A stretch of 64,000 nucleotides of DNA from Heterocephalus glaber (taxonomy: Eukaryota; Chordata; Mammalia; Rodentia; Bathyergidae): assembly GCF_000247695.1 (NCBI RefSeq), contig NW_004624732.1:46276667-46340666 (forward strand). The letters run 5' to 3'. Shown one piece after another: positions 60,150 through 64,000 of the stretch. Made by a program: the position numbers and the translations under genes. The notes under the pieces are model-generated. The model saw nothing but the letters and a program-made list of their open reading frames with translations, was not told where the DNA came from and did not search any database. How positions within the stretch are numbered: position 1 is the stretch's first letter; every line of letters begins with the position of its first letter.

Positions 60150-60360
60150 TTGTTTTATTTTGTTTTGTTTTTTATGGTGCTGGGGATTAAACCCAATGTC
60201 TTCACACTGAGCTATATTTTCAGCCCTTTTTATTTTAAATTTTGAGACATGGTATCTCTAAGTATCTAGATTGTTGACACTGGGCTTGAATTTGCAATCC
60301 CTCTGCTTCTGTCTCCTAGTACTGGAATTACAGGTATATGCTACCCTCACCACCTTGTTC
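60150..60360 (-). mobile_element. B4-type SINE
   Basis: A T-rich tail, then GGTGCTGGGGATTAAACCCAATG, CACTGAGCTATATTTTCAGCCC (ID half) and TTTGAGACATGGTATCTCTAAGT, CTGTCTCCTAGTACTGGAATTACAGG (B1 half), all antisense. The open frames over it are incidental. Confidence 0.85.
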
Positions 60361-61149
60361 TGTTTGTATAAAGGACCAGATGGGCCAACAAAATTGAAAT
60401 TTACAATTATAGAAGCTTTAGAAGAAATATTAGACATATTTTCTAACTTCACTGACTCTATGCTACTCTAGAATACATATCAAAGTGACTATACATCAAA
60501 ACATTATGACATATATGAGTTATAATATTAAAATCATATTTAGCATAGTTCAGGACTTAATAATTCTGAGTGAGGGCAAATATAATCAAGGATGCCTACT
60601 TGGACTAGATGACAGTGAGGTAGATGGTTATATGAATGTTCAAATGTGGATATGTGTGATGGGAATGAAGAAGCTTTTGTACTGGAGAAATTCTATAGCT
60701 GAAAGTCTCTGAGACTAAACAGATATTGGTATGATAATGACATAGTAAGGATATCAGTGTAGATGGAAAAGATACCCTCTTTGGATAGGTGTGAGGCTTT
60801 GGAATTCATACCATTTCCTAAATTTTATAGTAAGAAGTAGTACCTGAGGACAAAGAAATTGGATAGATTATAAGGGCAGGTTTCTGTGCTTGAAGCTTAA
60901 GCAATAAGCCTAACATGGTCATGAGCATGCAGATTATAGGAATAGAAAAATAGCACATTAAATCAACTTTTAGATGAAAGAAAGGTGATAAGTAAGGTTA
61001 CAGAATGTACTATATATTTAATAAAATGAATGCTATATGTTTTGGTCACTGGTGTGCACATAATGATAATTTTTCTCTATGAGATATTTTTCATATTAAT
61101 TTCTTTGGGTTTTTCTTTGAAAATGTCTACAGTAACATTAAAAAAACGG
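60361..61149. other. unassigned sequence
   Basis: No gene or named repeat. The 75-codon frame at 60485-60712 lacks domain features. Confidence 0.45.
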
Positions 61150-61620
61150 GCCTAGGCTGCAGTGACGAGGCAACCTCTGCACAAATCAACACCATGCTAG
61201 TGAAGGTGCAGAGGGGGTCCAGCCTGTGTGTCCCCTCCTCTCCATGTGGGGCTGCTGCTGGCATGGCTGGAGAGCCAGCAGGGAGAGAGTGGACTCATGC
61301 CACCACCCAGGCATGTCTCCATGCAGGACTTCCCTTCCCACTCATTCTCAACTTCAAGAAGTGGCCTACATAATCTAATCTCTCCACCTAATTGTTGAGA
61401 GGAGAACTTAGGCAGGCAAGAAAAGCAGTTGCTTCCTGCTACCCAGTACATTATCCAAAAGCAATTTTTCAGCAATTCCCAACTTCCAATCTTTATTTTG
61501 TTGGGAATTAGAAAATTAATACCTCCAGAAAGTGGAATATTTTGTTGCAAAAAAATGGCAAAACATTAACTGCCTCAGCTCTTTCCCTTAGATTTACACT
61601 CCCATTGGAAACACAATTAA
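61150..61620. other. GC-rich unassigned block with a 117-codon reverse frame
   Basis: 61150-61340 is markedly more GC-rich than its surroundings. A reverse-strand frame (61550-61197) runs through it. The product is rich in Ser, Gly and Pro at its C-terminal half and shows no domain, signal peptide or conserved motif I recognise. There is no CpG clustering, promoter or splice context. It may be a fragment of an unrecognised LTR or a processed pseudogene. Confidence 0.4.
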
Positions 61621-62114
61621 TCTTGTGCTTTGTCCTAGTGTGAGAAACATTTCCTACACCAAGGGGAACAGTGAACCCTCATCTCACAGGTTGTCTATGA
61701 ACACGTAACTCTACACTTGGTTCTCTTCTGGACATTTTTGCCTTGAGAATCTCCAGAATGGAAAGGAAATAAAGTTTAAGGCTCAGATTCCTGCTGATGC
61801 GTGTACATGGAGAACTGTTAGGAGAATCTTAATACTTTGGATACCCCTTACTCTGACCATTTTTTTCTTTCCAATGAATTTACCACATAACGTACTATTA
61901 CAGAAGAAAGCTTTAAAAATCGTATTTTTTTCTTTCTATTAATGAAGTCAATATCTGAAATTTGAATAACTTATCATCTGAAAATATAGAGGATGTGTTT
62001 ATCCTTTTAACTGCCCTCCCTATCTTGTCCAAAAGAAAACATTTAATGTGAGTGTGGGACCATCTAACCATCAGCAGTCATGAAGCTTTGCACTGCAGTT
62101 TTTCTCAGAAACTT
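61621..62114. other. unassigned sequence
   Basis: No gene or clear repeat is visible. Confidence 0.5.
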
Positions 62115-62330
62115 TTTCACTGAACAAATATTTATATATTTGTTCACACACAGATATATCATGTGCCAGGCATTATTTTTAGACATTTGTGGCACATCTC
62201 TAAACAGAAGAGACAAAGATTTTTCTTGTCCTTAGAGTATCTATTTTATCAAAGAGAGAAAGCGAACACATAATAAATAAGTAGCAGAAATTTCATAGGA
62301 TATAGAAATTGTTTCCCAGCATTTTTATTA
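62115..62330 (-). mobile_element. L2 3' end
   Basis: CACTGAACAAATATTTATATATTTG, ATCATGTGCCAGGCATTATTTTTAGACA, AACAGAAGAGACAAAGATTTTTCTTGTCC and GAACACATAATAAATAAGTAG follow the antisense L2 3' end. Confidence 0.65.
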
Positions 62331-62861
62331 TGAAAAATTTCCATCAGAAAAGTTGTGATATTTTCATAGTGTACCTGTATATGTAGCATAGTATATGGAT
62401 GATTTCCTTAAAAAATAGTGGTGTTCATTTTACCACATGTTTATACTATTCATCCTTCTGAAGACAGAATTTTGAATAGCACATTTTAGGGCTCCACTCA
62501 AATGTTTTCCTACCCCATCTCAGAAGATGTTCTTTTTAAAAGAAGGGACATAGGAGTGCTGATAGTTTACTTAAAGCTACAATAAATGTAACTGTAAAAA
62601 GTAGCACATGAAGATGAATGAGAAAGTCTGAAGAAGATACCACTTCTCTTCCCAACAGTAGCAGTCAGGTCTCCAAAAGTGGTTAGGCTGGCTGAGCAGC
62701 AAAGAAGGCGACATTGGTGAGGAGAGCAAGAACATCACTGGAAGTCAGAACCTCTTGAAGTCCCAACGCAAAGCCAAGGAAAAAAATTCAGCATGGTTCT
62801 GGGGTCGAGGAAAGAGGAGATTTTTAAAATTCATGCCATAGGTATATATTTTAAATTTATA
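62331..62861. other. unassigned sequence
   Basis: No gene or clear repeat is visible. Confidence 0.5.
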
Positions 62862-63055
62862 TTCTCTTTCAAAGTACTGGAGATTGAACTCAGGACCTTT
62901 ACATTGAGCTACATCCCCATTTTTATTTATATATTATTTAAGTTTAAGACAGTATCTCTTTAAGTTATTAAATAACTGAGGCTGCAGTTGAACTTGAGAG
63001 CCATGTGCCTCTGTCTTTGAAAGATCTAGGATTACAAGCAAGCACCACCACCCTA
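62862..63055 (-). mobile_element. B4-type SINE
   Basis: AAGTACTGGAGATTGAACTCAGGACC and CATTGAGCTACATCCCC (ID half), then TTAAGACAGTATCTCTTTAAG and AGATCTAGGATTACAAGCAAGCACCACCACC (B1 half), all antisense. Confidence 0.83.
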
Positions 63056-63059
63056 AAAT

Positions 63060-63366
63060 AAATATTTTTAAAGGATGAGCAAGATCAGTGATCATGAGGG
63101 AGGTGGATATGATCAAGAAAGTCGGATATATTCAAATGGGGAGAGAAACAGGAGAACGTGGAGGGGGAAAAGAAGGAAGGGAAGAGGAAAAAAGGGGATA
63201 GAAGGAAAAAATGAAAACAAAGCTATGGTAAATAAGAAGGGGAAGAAGGATTGAAGGGAAGGGAGGGTAAGAGGAAAAAAAGAAGAATCAAGATACAGCA
63301 TGTATATTTACAAATACCGTATGATGAGCATAATAATTATGTTTATCAAAAGTGTAACAACAAAAT
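63060..63366 (+). mobile_element. Probable L1 3' UTR, purine-rich
   Basis: A GGAAGG/GAGGAAAA-rich stretch (63150-63285) followed by TCAAGATACAGCATGTATATTTA and an AGTGTAACAACAAAATTAA end resembles the 3' UTR of the L1 at 52640-52838. It could instead be a plain purine-rich low-complexity region. Confidence 0.5.
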
Positions 63367-64000
63367 TAACTTTTTAAAAAATTTTATTTTATTGGTACAT
63401 TTTAGGTATGTAATATAATGACATTCATCATTGGAAATTTGCACTTTTACATAATCTCTTGATTCTTATTTTTCCCCCTTCCCCTGCCCTCCCTATTCAC
63501 AAAAACTTTGTTTCCATTTCTTCATTTTCTCATATTAATTCCATTCCTTTCTTTAATTTCCCCTACCGCTCCCACTTCCCCTTCCCCTTGGCCCCTTTTC
63601 TTCCTATTTCACATTATCTACTATACCTTTTAGTCATTATTTACACTTTCACTTTCTCACAATAGAGAAACTGCTTATTTCACCTAAGAGTATCGCCTCA
63701 GTGTGCATCCATTTAGCTATGAATGTCTCTAATTTCTCATTTTTTATGGCTAAGTAGTACTCCATTTTATAAAAAAAATACATTTTATTTATCTGGTCTC
63801 CAGTTGATGGGCAATTGGGCTGCTGCTTCCAAGTTTTAGCTATCACAAACTGTGCTTCTATGAACATGGGTGCATATATATCACTGTGGTATGATTCTTT
63901 TAAATTTTGGGGAAGATACCCAGCAAGGGAATAGCTGGGTCAAATGGGACTTCCAGTCCTAGTTCTTTGAGGTATCTCCATACTGATTTCCACAGTGGTT
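63367..64000 (-). mobile_element. L1 3' end running off the window
   Basis: TTTATTTTATTGGTACATTTTAGGTATGTAATATAATG, the pyrimidine-rich 3' UTR, then antisense ORF2 C-terminus. The reverse frame at 63867-63649 starts at the window side with FIEAQFVIAKTWKQQPNCPS and contains MEYYLAIKNEKLETFIAKW. It is a copy of the same family as the 41-kb L1. The 5' part lies beyond position 64000, so its integrity cannot be judged. Confidence 0.92.

Noticed and set aside
1..64000. CRISPR arrays, operons, phage or plasmid modules
   Set aside because: No regularly spaced repeats, no ribosome-binding-site-led frames, and SINE, LINE and LTR content that is unambiguously mammalian.

Overview
This window is AT-rich mammalian DNA with no supportable host gene. 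I see no ribosomal or transfer RNA gene, no CRISPR array and no prokaryotic features, and no run of open frames that reads like exons. Nearly every open frame I could attribute falls in a transposon relic or a simple repeat. The organism is a rodent. The window carries ID-type SINEs (tRNA-derived, with intact-looking A and B boxes), B1 and B4-like SINEs, and rodent-type L1 3' ends. The ID variant (middle reading CTGCCGCCTGCCTCGCAAGC, ending in a GGTACC-type 3' end) fits a hystricomorph such as a guinea-pig or mole-rat relative better than mouse, rat or squirrel. That placement is a judgement from memory, not a search result.

Layout. 1-7.7 kb is a dense nest: a MER20-type hAT element, then an ancient minus-strand L1 (2.16-6.29 kb) whose reverse-transcriptase segment is broken by a 2.7-kb composite L1 insertion (2.67-5.41 kb) and by a palindromic mariner (5.44-5.99 kb). 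An old plus-strand L1 and a B4 SINE follow. 8-13 kb holds L2 remnants, a MaLR LTR piece, an old L1 end, and a second palindromic mariner that is itself split by an L1 end. 13-21 kb has a probable antisense ERVL-MaLR internal relic, an ID, and two MaLR LTRs. 21-35 kb contains six IDs, an orphan poly(A) insertion with target-site duplication, MER5A pieces, a MIR, and two reverse-strand MaLR LTRs, one complete with a 5-bp duplication. 35-45 kb has an ERVK-like LTR, an LTR16-like end, L2, a third palindromic mariner, L1 ends, and an old HAL1/L1-like element interrupted by a young 1.81-kb L1 with a near-intact ORF2 3' portion. 45-64 kb is sparse: L2, MIR, a large AAG/AGG repeat, an ID, B1 and B4 SINEs, old L1 3' ends, and an L1 running off the right edge.

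There is no gene network to describe. The content is a layered history: ancient L2, MIR, MER and mariner copies, then old L1 and MaLR LTRs, then rodent L1s that supply the machinery used by ID, B1 and B4 SINEs. The most informative observation is the 2.7-kb composite at 2671-5405. It looks like one L1 retrotransposition event that carried about 1 kb of non-L1 flanking DNA (a 3' transduction) ending in a second L1 3' end. I found no convincing new biological system. Family names are from memory of consensus sequences and need a repeat-library search to confirm.
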